Part shown: piece after piece, positions 8,086 through 16,651 of the stretch
Layout: each line of letters begins with the position of its first letter
How positions within the stretch are numbered: the first letter of the stretch is position 1
Origin: Pararobbsia alpina
Lineage (GTDB): Bacteria > Pseudomonadota > Gammaproteobacteria > Burkholderiales > Burkholderiaceae
Direction: 5' to 3'
NCBI RefSeq assembly: GCF_902859895.1
Contig: NZ_CADIKM010000021.1
Location: 1 to 64,000, forward strand
DNA: 64,000 nt
Made by a program: the position numbers and the translations under genes
Notes under the pieces: model-generated
Databases searched by the model: none
The model's input: the letters and a program-made list of their open reading frames with translations, nothing else
What the model was told of the DNA's origin: nothing

Positions 8086-8267
8086 CATCCAAGGGCAGGT
8101 CGGCACCGTTTCGTGTATCCGTGACATTCAGTCGAAAAAAAGGTCTCATCTTGCTGGACCAAATCCGCGCAGTAGACAAGGCGCGACTGGTAAAGAGAAT
8201 GGGCGCAATTGGCGGTAACACGCTAACGGCAACACTGCATACGTTGCAAGAAGTGTTTGCCCACTAA
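7947..8267 (+). CDS. mazF: MazF-type mRNA interferase toxin
   Basis: A 106-residue MazF/PemK endoribonuclease: RGEVWLVALDPTLGSEIQKTRPFLIVSPAEMHDHL at the start, then VIVAPMTSKGR and GLILLDQIRAVDKARLVKRMG. These include the Arg-Gly-Glu/Asp-Pro-Gly-like loop and the conserved Thr-Arg-Pro. The start is GTG at 7947 or 7950, with GGAG at 7938-7941. It overlaps the extended antitoxin frame by about 140 bp. The toxin appears intact at full length. Confidence 0.85.
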   Translation: MVVRGEVWLVALDPTLGSEIQKTRPFLIVSPAEMHDHLRTVIVAPMTSKGRSAPFRVSVTFSRKKGLILLDQIRAVDKARLVKRMGAIGGNTLTATLHTLQEVFAH

Positions 8268-8357
8268 AGGAAAGCGATTCAGGGGTCACGGAAGATCTAA
8301 GCGTTACCTGGACCGCGCTGCGCGCGGCAGTGAAATTCACACCGCGCGCAGCCCAAC

Positions 8358-9197
8358 TCAGACAGCCGGCGCGTCCCAATCCGGCGAGAATGGCGGCTTT
8401 ACGAAGCGCTGATCCTTCGGCAACGCGGCGATGGCCTTGCGATCCTCCTCATCCAGACGGACTGCAAGCGCGTCGAGGTTCGCTTGTTGGCTTTCCCGGC
8501 GTTGTGCCTTCGGAATCGCGATCACTCCGTCCTGATCCAGTAACCACGCAATCGCCACCTGCGCCGCTGAGACGCCATGTTTGCGGCCGATGGCCTGCAG
8601 CGTGACGTCGTCGGCAGCCCGACCCTGAGCCAAAGGCGAATAGGCGACAAGCGGGATCTGTTTTCCGCGCAGATAAGCGAGCATCTTCGACTGATCCAGG
8701 AAGGGGTGATACTCGATCTGGTGGCAGGCGATCGGCGCGCCGACCGTCTCGACAGCCGTCTTCAGCAGGGGCATGTTGAAATTGCAGACACCGATCCCCC
8801 GGGTTCGTCCTTCTTCACGCAGGCGCATCAGCGTTTCGAGCACGGCCGGCAAATCCATGGTCCTGGATGGCCAATGCACCAGATACAGATCCACATAGTC
8901 GAGCCCGAGATTGGACAGGCTCTTGTCGAAGGCACGTTGAATGTCCTTCGGCGCCAGATTTTCATGCCAGACCTTGGTGGTCACGATCAGATCGTCGCGC
9001 GCGATACCGGACGCGGCGATTGCTGCGCCTACCCCATCTTCGTTCTCATACATTGCGGCGGTATCGATGTGGCGATATCCGAGCGAGAGGGCGCTTTCGA
9101 CAACGGGCTGGCAACCGCCACCCGGCATGCGGAAGGTGCCGAAGCCAAGCCGGGGAATGGACAGACCCTGGGTATCGAGGTGGGACATCGTGGTCAT
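8358..9197 (-). CDS. dkgB: Aldo/keto reductase, DkgB-like
   Basis: A 279-residue aldo/keto reductase with the catalytic tetrad visible: Asp45 in HIDTAAMYENE, Tyr50, Lys75 in TTKVWHE and His108 in YLVHWP. The NADPH-binding C-terminal part contains IPKAQRRESQQANLDAL. The sequence is closest in feel to 2,5-diketo-D-gluconate/methylglyoxal reductase DkgB, a cytosolic carbonyl reductase. AGGAG stands about ten bases before the ATG. A LysR remnant lies divergently upstream, probably its former regulator. Confidence 0.85.
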   Translation of the reverse strand: MTTMSHLDTQGLSIPRLGFGTFRMPGGGCQPVVESALSLGYRHIDTAAMYENEDGVGAAIAASGIARDDLIVTTKVWHENLAPKDIQRAFDKSLSNLGLDYVDLYLVHWPSRTMDLPAVLETLMRLREEGRTRGIGVCNFNMPLLKTAVETVGAPIACHQIEYHPFLDQSKMLAYLRGKQIPLVAYSPLAQGRAADDVTLQAIGRKHGVSAAQVAIAWLLDQDGVIAIPKAQRRESQQANLDALAVRLDEEDRKAIAALPKDQRFVKPPFSPDWDAPAV

Positions 9198-9333
9198 GCT
9201 GACTGCTCCTGTACGGATAAAGGAAGGCTGATCGTGACGCTGGCCGAGCCAGCATTGTCGCGTAGCAAATAGTGCTACGCCTCCACAAATGAATAAAGTC
9301 TGTTTGACTCAATTCACTTATGAATAAACTTGT

Positions 9334-9537
9334 CTAAGCAAGGCCGCCCACGAACTGGCGGTCAAGACGTCGACGATCTCGCGATACGTAACCGACCTGG
9401 AAACAGACCTCGGCATCGTGCTGTTCAACCGATCGACGCGCGGGCTCGTGCTCACGAAGGGGCACGCTGCGCGAACTATGCGAACTGCGTCCGGGTCGCA
9501 CGGTTCGCAGTTCGCAGTTTTGCGTCCCGCGCAATGA
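9334..9537 (+). pseudogene. Remnant of a LysR-family regulator (N-terminal HTH only)
   Basis: The frame starting at 9334 reads LSKAAHELAVKTSTISRYVTDLETDLGIVLFNRSTRGLVLTKGHAAR, a LysR winged-helix segment from the recognition helix to the linker. There is no start codon in that frame (TAA precedes in a neighbouring frame), and homology ends near 9470. The frame then runs through a hairpin-forming sequence to a stop at 9535. The effector domain is gone. It lies divergent from the aldo/keto reductase gene, the usual position of its regulator. Confidence 0.7.
9480..9515. repeat. Perfect 10-bp inverted repeat
   Basis: GCGAACTGCG at 9480-9489 and CGCAGTTCGC at 9506-9515 are exact complements with a 16-base loop. 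They sit where LysR homology in the remnant ends, so they may mark the deletion or rearrangement junction. No T-tract follows. Confidence 0.5.
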
Positions 9538-9649
9538 CGCGTTCAGGACTTCAGGACGCGTGGGCCTGGTTTGCCTGAACGTGTCGCTGCGGCGGACCGG
9601 CAGGGCCCCGCGCGGTCAGCTTCTGCGGAATGACCTCACGCCTATACCA

Positions 9650-10051
9650 TCAGTTTCCGATTTTCAGCAGTTCGACCTCGAATGTCAGATCGCTGTTGGG
9701 GGGGATCGGACCTACTCCGCGCTCGCCATATGCCGTCGCCGACGGACAGGTCAGCGTTGCCTTGCCGCCAACCTTCATTTTCTGAAGACCTTGCGTCCAG
9801 CACGGGATGACCTGTCCGAGCGGAAATGACGCCGGCGTGCCGCGCTTGTACGACGAGTCGAATTCGGTGCCGTTCGCGAGTGTGCCGCGGTAGTTCACGG
9901 TCACCGTGTCCGACGCGGTAGGTTGTGCTCCAGTCCCTTCCTTGATCTGCGTGACGGTGACGCCGGAAGGCAGCGTTTCGGTCTTGCCGGTGGCCGCATA
10001 GGCAGACGAGGTGAGAACAGCAAAGGTCAGGAGCAGCGAAAGTTTTTTCAT
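9650..10051 (-). CDS. FKBP-type peptidyl-prolyl isomerase, exported
   Basis: A 133-residue protein with a Sec signal peptide (MKKLSLLLTFAVLTSSAYAA) and one FKBP domain: VTVNYRGTLANGTEFDSSYKRGTPASFPLGQVIPCWTQGLQKMKVGGKATLTCPSATAYGERGVGPIPPNSDLTFEVELLKI. Most FKBP active-site positions are present (Tyr in VNYRG, Phe and Asp in EFDSS, Trp in CWTQG). It should catalyse proline isomerisation in the periplasm. Cysteines at VIPCW and LTCPS could form a disulfide. Confidence 0.9.
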   Translation of the reverse strand: MKKLSLLLTFAVLTSSAYAATGKTETLPSGVTVTQIKEGTGAQPTASDTVTVNYRGTLANGTEFDSSYKRGTPASFPLGQVIPCWTQGLQKMKVGGKATLTCPSATAYGERGVGPIPPNSDLTFEVELLKIGN

Positions 10052-10277
10052 AGAGACGTCCGTGAATGAGAGTGCTGTCGCCAGCCCCGTATGATGCCGG
10101 GCCGGCTGCCAGATACATTAGCACGAGAGTGCGACAGTACCGGCACTCGACATTTTGAGGTGGCAATGTCCGAGTATTGGCCTGCCTGAATCCGCGCACG
10201 ATCACCTCTTGATTCGCTTGCGCTACTATGACCCCCCATCGGCAATGGCCGCAATCAAGCTCGGAGAAGGGTGCTCA

Positions 10278-10904
10278 ATGATGCAGATCTGGGGGCGGGT
10301 GAATTCCGTCAACGTGCAGAAAGTGTTGTGGTGCTGTGACGAACTTGGCCTGGTCTATGAGCGGTTCGATGCAGGCATGGAGTTCGGTCGTACCGACGAG
10401 CCGTCATATCGAGCGATGAATCCGAACGGCCGGATACCGACGATCATGGATGAGGACTTCGTGTTGTGGGAGTCGAACTCGATTCTCCGCTATCTTGCGA
10501 TGCAGTATGGTAAGGAGGCCACACTCTATCCCGTCGATGCGCGGTTGCGCGCTGCGATCGACCGATGGCTCGACTGGTCGCTCTCGACGCTGCAACCGGC
10601 GGAGCGGCCGGTTTTCTGGGGAATGGTGAGGACGCCGCCCCATGAACGCGATATGGCGTCGATCGCGGCCGAGGCAAAAAAGGTCGCCGTGCTCTGGGGT
10701 ATCGTCGATGCGCATCTGGTCGGCCGGGATTTTCTCGAAGGCGCTGGTTTTTCATTGGCCGACATCGTGCTCGGTGCCTATGCGCGCCGCTGGTTCGGCC
10801 TCGAGGGAATCGAGCGGCCGCCGCTTCACAACCTCGCCCGATGGTATGAGGGACTGGGCTCGCGCTCCGGCTTCGTCAAGTTCGTGGCGCCGACGTTGAC
10901 CTGA
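10278..10904 (+). CDS. Glutathione S-transferase family protein
   Basis: A 208-residue two-domain GST. The thioredoxin-like half has WGRVNSVNVQKVLWCCDELGLVYERFDAG, then NPNGRIPTIMDEDFVLWESNSILRYLA with the cis-Pro and Glu-Ser glutathione-binding pair. The helical half ends FSLADIVLGAYARRWFGLEG with the N-capping box. ATG 10278 (another follows directly) has GAAGGG upstream. A specific substrate cannot be assigned. Confidence 0.85.
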   Translation: MMQIWGRVNSVNVQKVLWCCDELGLVYERFDAGMEFGRTDEPSYRAMNPNGRIPTIMDEDFVLWESNSILRYLAMQYGKEATLYPVDARLRAAIDRWLDWSLSTLQPAERPVFWGMVRTPPHERDMASIAAEAKKVAVLWGIVDAHLVGRDFLEGAGFSLADIVLGAYARRWFGLEGIERPPLHNLARWYEGLGSRSGFVKFVAPTLT

Positions 10905-11108
10905 CGAAAGGCAAGGGCGGGGTGCTGCCGTCTGGATATTCGATCGCACTTCCACCGGCTGGACTTTCTCCCGGCAGCCTCAGCACCTGTTGCCCGGCGA
11001 TTCGTCCGAGCCGATAGACTGATCCGACAATGGCGCTAAGGTGCCGCTCGCGCCCCACGTTCGCGCGGACCCTGCGAACCGGATCAAAGACCCAGAAAAG
11101 GAAATGAC

Positions 11109-12857
11109 ATGAAGGAACAGCCCCCCATTTCATCCACGAAGCAGCCTGATTCGACGGAAGACAACCAGCCCCCGCTGAACACGAGACGGCGCACATTTCT
11201 TGGCGGGCTTGCCGCAGTCGCCGTGGGTGGTGGACTGGCGGGCTGCGTCGTGCCCGGTACCGCCGCGGATGGCCGGACGAGAAGCCTGTCGGACACGGAG
11301 CTCGACCGTGTGCTGCGCGACAAGGTCAAGACCATCGTCGTCATCTATTCCGAGAATCGCAGCTTCAATAATCTGTTCGGCGACTTCCCGGGTGTCGAGA
11401 AACCGCTGTCCGCCGTTGCGCCGGCCGACTATCTCCAGCTCGACCGTGATGGCAAGACCGTACTGTCCGAGCTGCCTCCCGTGCCGCGCGGCTGGTTGCT
11501 CGCGGACCAGGTGGCCGACGGCGTCACTTACCGCGCCGGGCAGCAGTATCAGACCAACCTGCCCAATGCACCGTTCGCCCTGCGTGGACCCAAGGGAGAG
11601 AATCTGCCTTTGTCGCTGGTTACGCATGACCTGTGGCATGTGTTCTACCAGAACCAGATGCAGATCAACGGCGGCAAGAACAATATGTTCGTGGCCTGGG
11701 CCGACTCCGCTGGCTTCACGATGGGTCACTATGCCAATACGAGCTACGACCTGAGGTTGTGGGATCTGGCCAGCGAATACGTGCTCTGCGACAATTTTTT
11801 CCAGGGTGCCTTCGGAGGCTCATTCCTGAACCATCAGTACCTCGCATCGGCCACCGTGCCTCGCTATCTCGATCCGGCCAACAGCATCGCGAAGTTTCAG
11901 ATTGCCGAGACAGTCAGCGGCAGGCCCGACGATCCGAATCTGAAGCCGCTCAAAGTCTCGCCCGCCAGTGCAAGGGACGGCATTCCAAAGTTCGGCCCGA
12001 GCAGCCTGACACCGGTCGAAACGCTTGCCGACGGCACGGTGCTCAGCTATGCCGTCAACACGATGTTGCCGCCCTATGCGCCCACGCCCATGAAACTCGA
12101 TGCGAGTGGAGCCGTCGTCGATTTCACGCTCGAAGCCAACGCGATGGCCTTGATCCCGCAGACGCATGAGCACATCGGCAGCAAGCTCGAGAAGAAGGGC
12201 GTGGAATGGGCGTGGTATGCGGGGGCGTTTCAGGAGACGCTGGACCAGCATGGTGCCAACCTGTCGAACGGCACACCCGTCGTTCCGAACTTCCAGTACC
12301 ACCATCAGCCATTCAACTACTTCAAGGATCTGGCACCCGGGACGGCGGCGCGTGCGCGCCGGCTGCGCGATGGGGGCCTTGGCGATGATGAAAGTACCAA
12401 CCGTTTCCTCTCCGATGCGAGAGCGGGCAAATTGCCGACGGTGACGTTCTACAAGCCCCAGGGCAATCTGAACATGCACGCTGGATATGCCGACGTCGCA
12501 TCGGGCGACCGCCATATCACGCATGCGGTCAAGGCACTGCGCGCCAGTCCGCAGTGGGAGAACATGGTGGTGATCGTGACCGTCGACGAAAACGGCGGTT
12601 GGTGGGATCACGTGGCACCGCCTCGCGGCGATCGCTGGGGGCCAGGCACGCGGGTGCCGGCATTGGTCATCTCGCCGTTTGCGAAGCGGGGATATGTGGA
12701 TCACACGACCTATGACACGGCTTCGATCCTGCGGCTGATTTCCCGCGTGTTCCAACTGGAAACGCTCGACGGTATCAAGCACCGCGACGAGGCGATGCGT
12801 GCTCGCGGCCAGACGCCGATGGGCGACCTGACCAATGCGCTGAGCTTCGAGGCGTGA
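11109..12857 (+). CDS. Tat-exported phosphoesterase (AcpA/phospholipase C superfamily)
   Basis: A 582-residue protein with a twin-arginine signal (TRRRTFLGGLAAVAVGGGLAGC) and a possible lipobox ending at Cys. The body is a phosphoesterase-family (PF04185-type) enzyme: IVVIYSENRSFNNLFGDFPG carries the metal-binding Glu-Asn, followed by FQYHHQPFNYF, PQGNLNMHAGYADVASGDRHI and VIVTVDENGGWWDHVAPP. The family includes bacterial acid phosphatases AcpA and phospholipases C. Tat export suggests folding with metal in the cytoplasm and action in the periplasm or at the surface. AAGGA precedes the ATG. Acid phosphatase is somewhat more likely than phospholipase C from the length and motif spacing. Confidence 0.85.
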   Translation: MKEQPPISSTKQPDSTEDNQPPLNTRRRTFLGGLAAVAVGGGLAGCVVPGTAADGRTRSLSDTELDRVLRDKVKTIVVIYSENRSFNNLFGDFPGVEKPLSAVAPADYLQLDRDGKTVLSELPPVPRGWLLADQVADGVTYRAGQQYQTNLPNAPFALRGPKGENLPLSLVTHDLWHVFYQNQMQINGGKNNMFVAWADSAGFTMGHYANTSYDLRLWDLASEYVLCDNFFQGAFGGSFLNHQYLASATVPRYLDPANSIAKFQIAETVSGRPDDPNLKPLKVSPASARDGIPKFGPSSLTPVETLADGTVLSYAVNTMLPPYAPTPMKLDASGAVVDFTLEANAMALIPQTHEHIGSKLEKKGVEWAWYAGAFQETLDQHGANLSNGTPVVPNFQYHHQPFNYFKDLAPGTAARARRLRDGGLGDDESTNRFLSDARAGKLPTVTFYKPQGNLNMHAGYADVASGDRHITHAVKALRASPQWENMVVIVTVDENGGWWDHVAPPRGDRWGPGTRVPALVISPFAKRGYVDHTTYDTASILRLISRVFQLETLDGIKHRDEAMRARGQTPMGDLTNALSFEA

Positions 12858-13096
12858 TGTTCCGAGACTGAACTGCACCGGCGGCAACGACGGTGCCGGC
12901 ATCGCAAAGACTGCTGCGAGCGGTAAACGGAGCCGGGCACAAACGCTGGCGAGGGGGTCCTCGCTGGCGGGCAGCCCGAGGAGATGCATATCGACAATAG
13001 TGCTTTGAGTATGGAGTAAGCCACCCGTAGACATTGGACAGCCCATCTCAGGGAAGCCACAATATTCATACTTGCTTTACTGTGGTTGTCAGAAAA

Positions 13097-14368
13097 ATGA
13101 AATCGAATCTCCACACGATCCCGCCGATCGATCCCGTCGCACTAGGGATGGGCGAGCCGACGCCTGCGTGGACCGCACGCGGTACGGTGGCCTATCAGCG
13201 AATCAGCATTGCCTTGTTCCTTGCGGGCTTTGCGACGTTCTCGCTGCTGTATTGCGTCCAGCCCCTGCTGCCGGCGTTCTCGAGCGAGTTCGGAATCGGG
13301 GCGGCGCAGAGTTCGCTTGCCTTGTCCTTGTCGACCGGGTTGTTGGCATTTTCGATCCTGTGCGCGGGTGCGTTGTCCGAGCGGGCGGGGCGCCGTGGAT
13401 TGATGTTCGCGTCGATGACGCTGGCCGCCGTTTTCAATCTGGTGGCAGCGGCGGCGCCAAGCTGGCATGCCATTCTGCTTGCGCGCGCGCTCGAAGGTTT
13501 CTCTCTGGGTGGCGTGCCCGCGGTCGCGATGGCCTATCTCGCTGAAGAGATCCATCCAAACGGCCTTGGCCTGTCAATGGGTCTCTATGTCGGCGGGACC
13601 GCGTTTGGCGGCATGGCCGGCCGCGTCGGTATGAGCATCATCGCCGAGTACTTCTCATGGCGCGTGGCCATGACGATGATCGGGGTCATCGATATCGCGG
13701 CGGCCATCGCGTTTGTACTGCTGCTACCTCAATCCAAGAACTTCGTGCGCACGGCAACGTTCAACGGCCGGCAACACATGAGGTCATGGGGGCGCCACCT
13801 CTCCCATCCCCGTTTGCCGATCGTGTTCGCGATCGGCTGTCTGGTGATGGGCATCTTTGTCACGATCTACAACTACGCGAGTTTCCGGCTGATTGCGCCC
13901 CCGTTCAATCTCACGACGACGGAGACAGGGCTGATCTTCAGCGCCTATGTCTTTGGAATCGTTGCGTCGTCATGGGCAGGTGCGTTGGCCGACCGGCTCG
14001 GACGCGGACCGGTTCTCGCAGCAGGGAGCATCATCATTACGCTGGGGCTCGTGCTTACACTGAGTCATTCCTTGATTGCGGTCATTACCGGCATCGTGGT
14101 GATGACGATCGGCTTCTTCACCGCACACTCGGTCGCGAGCGGATGGGTCGGGCGCATGGCGCAAGGGGCCAAAGGACATGCGTCGTCACTGTACCTTCTT
14201 GCCTATTACCTTGGTTCGAGCATTCTCGGTTCTGCCGGCGGCTGGTTCTGGCAAAAGCACGGCTGGACCTCGGTCATTGAATTTACGTGCGTCCTGGTAG
14301 CGATGTCGCTGGGACTGTCACTCGTGTTGTGGCGCAAACCGGTGCACTTTCAGCCCGCATCAACGTAG
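13097..14368 (+). CDS. MFS transporter, YnfM-like
   Basis: A 423-residue major facilitator protein with twelve predicted helices. FATFSLLYCVQPLLPAFSSEFGIGAAQSSLALSLSTGLLAF is the typical N-terminus of the YnfM/arabinose-efflux-like subfamily, and GALSERAGRRGLMFASM and ADRLGRGPVLAAG are the loop 2-3 and loop 8-9 motifs. It probably exports small metabolites or drugs. It stands alone, with no adjacent regulator, about 240 bp after the phosphatase gene. Confidence 0.85.
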   Translation: MKSNLHTIPPIDPVALGMGEPTPAWTARGTVAYQRISIALFLAGFATFSLLYCVQPLLPAFSSEFGIGAAQSSLALSLSTGLLAFSILCAGALSERAGRRGLMFASMTLAAVFNLVAAAAPSWHAILLARALEGFSLGGVPAVAMAYLAEEIHPNGLGLSMGLYVGGTAFGGMAGRVGMSIIAEYFSWRVAMTMIGVIDIAAAIAFVLLLPQSKNFVRTATFNGRQHMRSWGRHLSHPRLPIVFAIGCLVMGIFVTIYNYASFRLIAPPFNLTTTETGLIFSAYVFGIVASSWAGALADRLGRGPVLAAGSIIITLGLVLTLSHSLIAVITGIVVMTIGFFTAHSVASGWVGRMAQGAKGHASSLYLLAYYLGSSILGSAGGWFWQKHGWTSVIEFTCVLVAMSLGLSLVLWRKPVHFQPAST

Positions 14369-14478
14369 CGAATTTTCCCGGTGAGGGCTGCGTTGCGCTG
14401 AGGCGCAAAAATTGGGGGGCAAGGAGTGGGCCCGAGGATGGGCCCAACCAGCGAAGCTTGCTCATGCGTTCAGCGCGT

Positions 14479-14793
14479 TCATACGGTTTCCGCGCGGTGC
14501 TTGCAGCGGCCCGCAGACTTGCCTTGCTGGAATTTTTCGCGTTCCTCGGGTGTCATCTGTTCCCACCGGCGCCAATGGCGGCGTCCATGCCAGCCGCCAT
14601 AGCCGCGAAACCCGCCGAACAAGATCCGGCTCAGGACGAGCAAGCCCAAGGCATGCCCATAGTCAATCACACGGGCGCCGGCGAATGCAGCCGGGATGAC
14701 CCCATTCCACAACACCATCACGACCCATCCTAGCGCCGCAATGGCTGCAAGAACCAGTACCGCCTTGCCCAAAAATCTCAGTCTGAAACGCAT
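14479..14793 (-). CDS. Small membrane protein cotranscribed with an ECF sigma factor
   Basis: A 104-residue protein with two hydrophobic segments (FLGKAVLVLAAIAALGWVVMVLWNGVIPAAF and YGHALGLLVLSRILFGGF), then a basic, Trp/His-rich tail and MTPEEREKFQQG. GGAG lies eight bases before its ATG, and it starts 12 bases after the stop of the sigma gene. It has no zinc-binding anti-sigma motif (HxxxCxxC), so calling it an anti-sigma factor would be a guess from position. The function is unknown. Confidence 0.7.
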   Translation of the reverse strand: MRFRLRFLGKAVLVLAAIAALGWVVMVLWNGVIPAAFAGARVIDYGHALGLLVLSRILFGGFRGYGGWHGRRHWRRWEQMTPEEREKFQQGKSAGRCKHRAETV

Positions 14794-14805
14794 TGACTTT
14801 CTCCA

Positions 14806-15387
14806 TTAAATTTCCAGTTCGTCATACACAGCCCGCAGGCGAACGCGCAGATGCAGCACCGCATAGCGTTTGCGCGCCAGCAGCGTATTCATGCTCACAC
14901 CGCTTTCGGATGCGAGCTCCTTGAAACTGCGCCCCTCCAGTTCGTGGGCAATGAAGACCTCGCGCTGCTCTCTCGGCAATTCGTCGAGCGCTTCTTGCAG
15001 TGCTTCCAGCAGGATCGACCTTGCGTAGGCCGCTTCCGGCCCAGCTTCGGAGGCGGGCAATGCCAGATCCAGCCGATATTCGCCGTCCGTATCGTCGGTC
15101 TCGTCGACGGTTTCGGTCAGCGGTAGCTCTTTTCTCTTGCGAAAACGGTCGATGATGCGGTTTCGCGCTACTCGGAAGAGCCAGGCGCTGACCTGTTCAA
15201 TGGGTTCGGGCAGCCGGTAGGCCTGCACGAGCTCATAGAACACATCCTGCAAAATGTCTTCGGCATCACCCGGATCACGCACGCGACGCCGGATGAAATT
15301 CCCGAGCTTTGTACGCTCACGCAAGACGGTTGCAGCGATGTCGCGATCTCGTTCGATCATCGGGCTCGTGGTCAGCGGCGGTTCCAT
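14806..15387 (-). CDS. ECF-type RNA polymerase sigma factor
   Basis: A 193-residue group 4 sigma factor. Region 2 is seen in IRRRVRDPGDAEDILQDVFYELVQAY...VSAWLFRVARNRIIDRFRKRKE, and region 4 in ALDELPREQREVFIAHELEGRSFKELASESGVSMNTLLARKRYAVLHLR. An acidic spacer (ETVDETDDTDGEY) links them. It should direct polymerase to a small regulon. It is followed by a small membrane protein rather than a recognised anti-sigma factor. An internal Met10 is an alternative start. Confidence 0.88.
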   Translation of the reverse strand: MEPPLTTSPMIERDRDIAATVLRERTKLGNFIRRRVRDPGDAEDILQDVFYELVQAYRLPEPIEQVSAWLFRVARNRIIDRFRKRKELPLTETVDETDDTDGEYRLDLALPASEAGPEAAYARSILLEALQEALDELPREQREVFIAHELEGRSFKELASESGVSMNTLLARKRYAVLHLRVRLRAVYDELEI

Positions 15388-15610
15388 ACGTGTGATGACG
15401 ATTCACGCCGAAGGATATTGCGATCTGGATGAAAAAAATTTCACAGGTTCAGCCTGAATGCACGAAGTGCACCTGTCTAGCGCGTTATCTTGCGCGTCTA
15501 TCCCGATTGTGAGGCACGCATCACTGCGCGGACCCCCGCTATTCGCTTATTCTTCGTCAATCTAGCCCGAGGGGCGTGAGTTGACTTGTGTTGAAATCAG
15601 GAGATTGAGC

Positions 15611-16501
15611 ATGAAGATTGGATTTGTCGGACTGGGCGCAATGGGTGCCGCGATTGCGAAGAACCTGGTCGAGTCCGGCCATGAAGTACGGGTGTTCAAC
15701 CGCAGCCCCGCGCGCGCCGAGCCGTTGCGCGCCGTGGGTGCCAGTGTCGCAACCACGCCTGCCGAAGCTGCGCGCGGTGCGGAAATCGTCTTCACCATGG
15801 TGTCCGACGATGCGGCGCTGACCGCGGTGACTTATGGCGATGACGGCATCCTGTCCGGTCTGGCAAAGGGGGCACTCCATGTCTCGATGAGCACGATCGG
15901 CGTGGCGACCTCCGAGGCGCTCACCGCGGCGCATCGTGACACGCATACCGGGTTTGTGTCCGCGATTGTTTTCGGCCGACCCGACGCCGCAGCCGCGCGC
16001 AAGCTTTTCATCATGGCGGCGGGCGCTGACGAACATCTCAAGGTCGCTGTGCCCGTGCTTGAAACGCTGGGCCAATCGGTCGGCATCGTCGGGGCTGAGC
16101 CGGCACAGGCGAATCTGGTGAAGCTGATCGGCAACTTCATGCTGTCGGTCATCGTCGAGACGATGGGCGAAGCCTGTGCGGTGGCGGAGAAGGGCGGGAT
16201 CGATCCGTCGCGCCTGGTCGAACTGCTGACGAATGCCTCCTTCAATGCGCCGGCGTACAAGATCTATGGTGCAATGATCGCGCAGCAGCGTTTTCAACCA
16301 GCCGGTTTTTCCCTGCCACTATGTCAGAAGGACAACCGCCTGATGCTGGCCGCCGCCGAGACACTGGCTGTTCCGCTGCCGCTTGCGAGTTTTGTCCACG
16401 ACCGCTTCCTCGCCGCACGCGCGCGAGGTGCCGGCCCCGATCACGATCTGTCCGCGCTTGCGCTATGCGCTCTGTCGGATGCGGGGCTCGTCAGGGAATA
16501 G
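15611..16501 (+). CDS. NAD(P)-dependent beta-hydroxyacid dehydrogenase
   Basis: A 296-residue 3-hydroxyisobutyrate dehydrogenase family enzyme. MKIGFVGLGAMGAAIAKNLVESGHEVRVFNRS is the Rossmann nucleotide-binding start; the Arg-Ser after the second strand favours NADP. The catalytic-lysine region reads GAEPAQANLVKLIGNFMLSVIVETMGEA. AGGAG precedes the chosen ATG at eight bases. A strong hairpin terminator follows. The substrate (hydroxyisobutyrate, glyoxylate/succinic semialdehyde or similar) is not resolvable. Confidence 0.87.
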   Translation: MKIGFVGLGAMGAAIAKNLVESGHEVRVFNRSPARAEPLRAVGASVATTPAEAARGAEIVFTMVSDDAALTAVTYGDDGILSGLAKGALHVSMSTIGVATSEALTAAHRDTHTGFVSAIVFGRPDAAAARKLFIMAAGADEHLKVAVPVLETLGQSVGIVGAEPAQANLVKLIGNFMLSVIVETMGEACAVAEKGGIDPSRLVELLTNASFNAPAYKIYGAMIAQQRFQPAGFSLPLCQKDNRLMLAAAETLAVPLPLASFVHDRFLAARARGAGPDHDLSALALCALSDAGLVRE

Positions 16502-16562
16502 AGGCGAGTTGGCATGCCGTTGCCTGAAGGCTAGGCGGGGATCCGCATATGATCCCTGACCC

Positions 16563-16609
16563 GATACAAATCCTCGGACGAGACCCCAATCCGTCCGAGG
16601 TTTTTGTAT
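16563..16609. terminator. Symmetric rho-independent terminator
   Basis: CCTCGGACG (16572-16580) pairs perfectly with CGTCCGAGG (16592-16600) and is followed by TTTTT. The flanks GATACAAA and TTTGTATC are also complementary, so the element is A-rich before and T-rich after the stem. It ends the dehydrogenase transcript and would work in either direction. Confidence 0.85.
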
Positions 16610-16651
16610 CATTCGCTGGAGCCTGATGGCTCTCAACGAGAGGTTCAAGCA

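Noticed and set aside
14395-14412. TTGCGC/GCGCAA hairpin after the MFS gene as a terminator
   Set aside because: The stem is only six pairs and is followed by A-rich, not T-rich, sequence on the plus strand.
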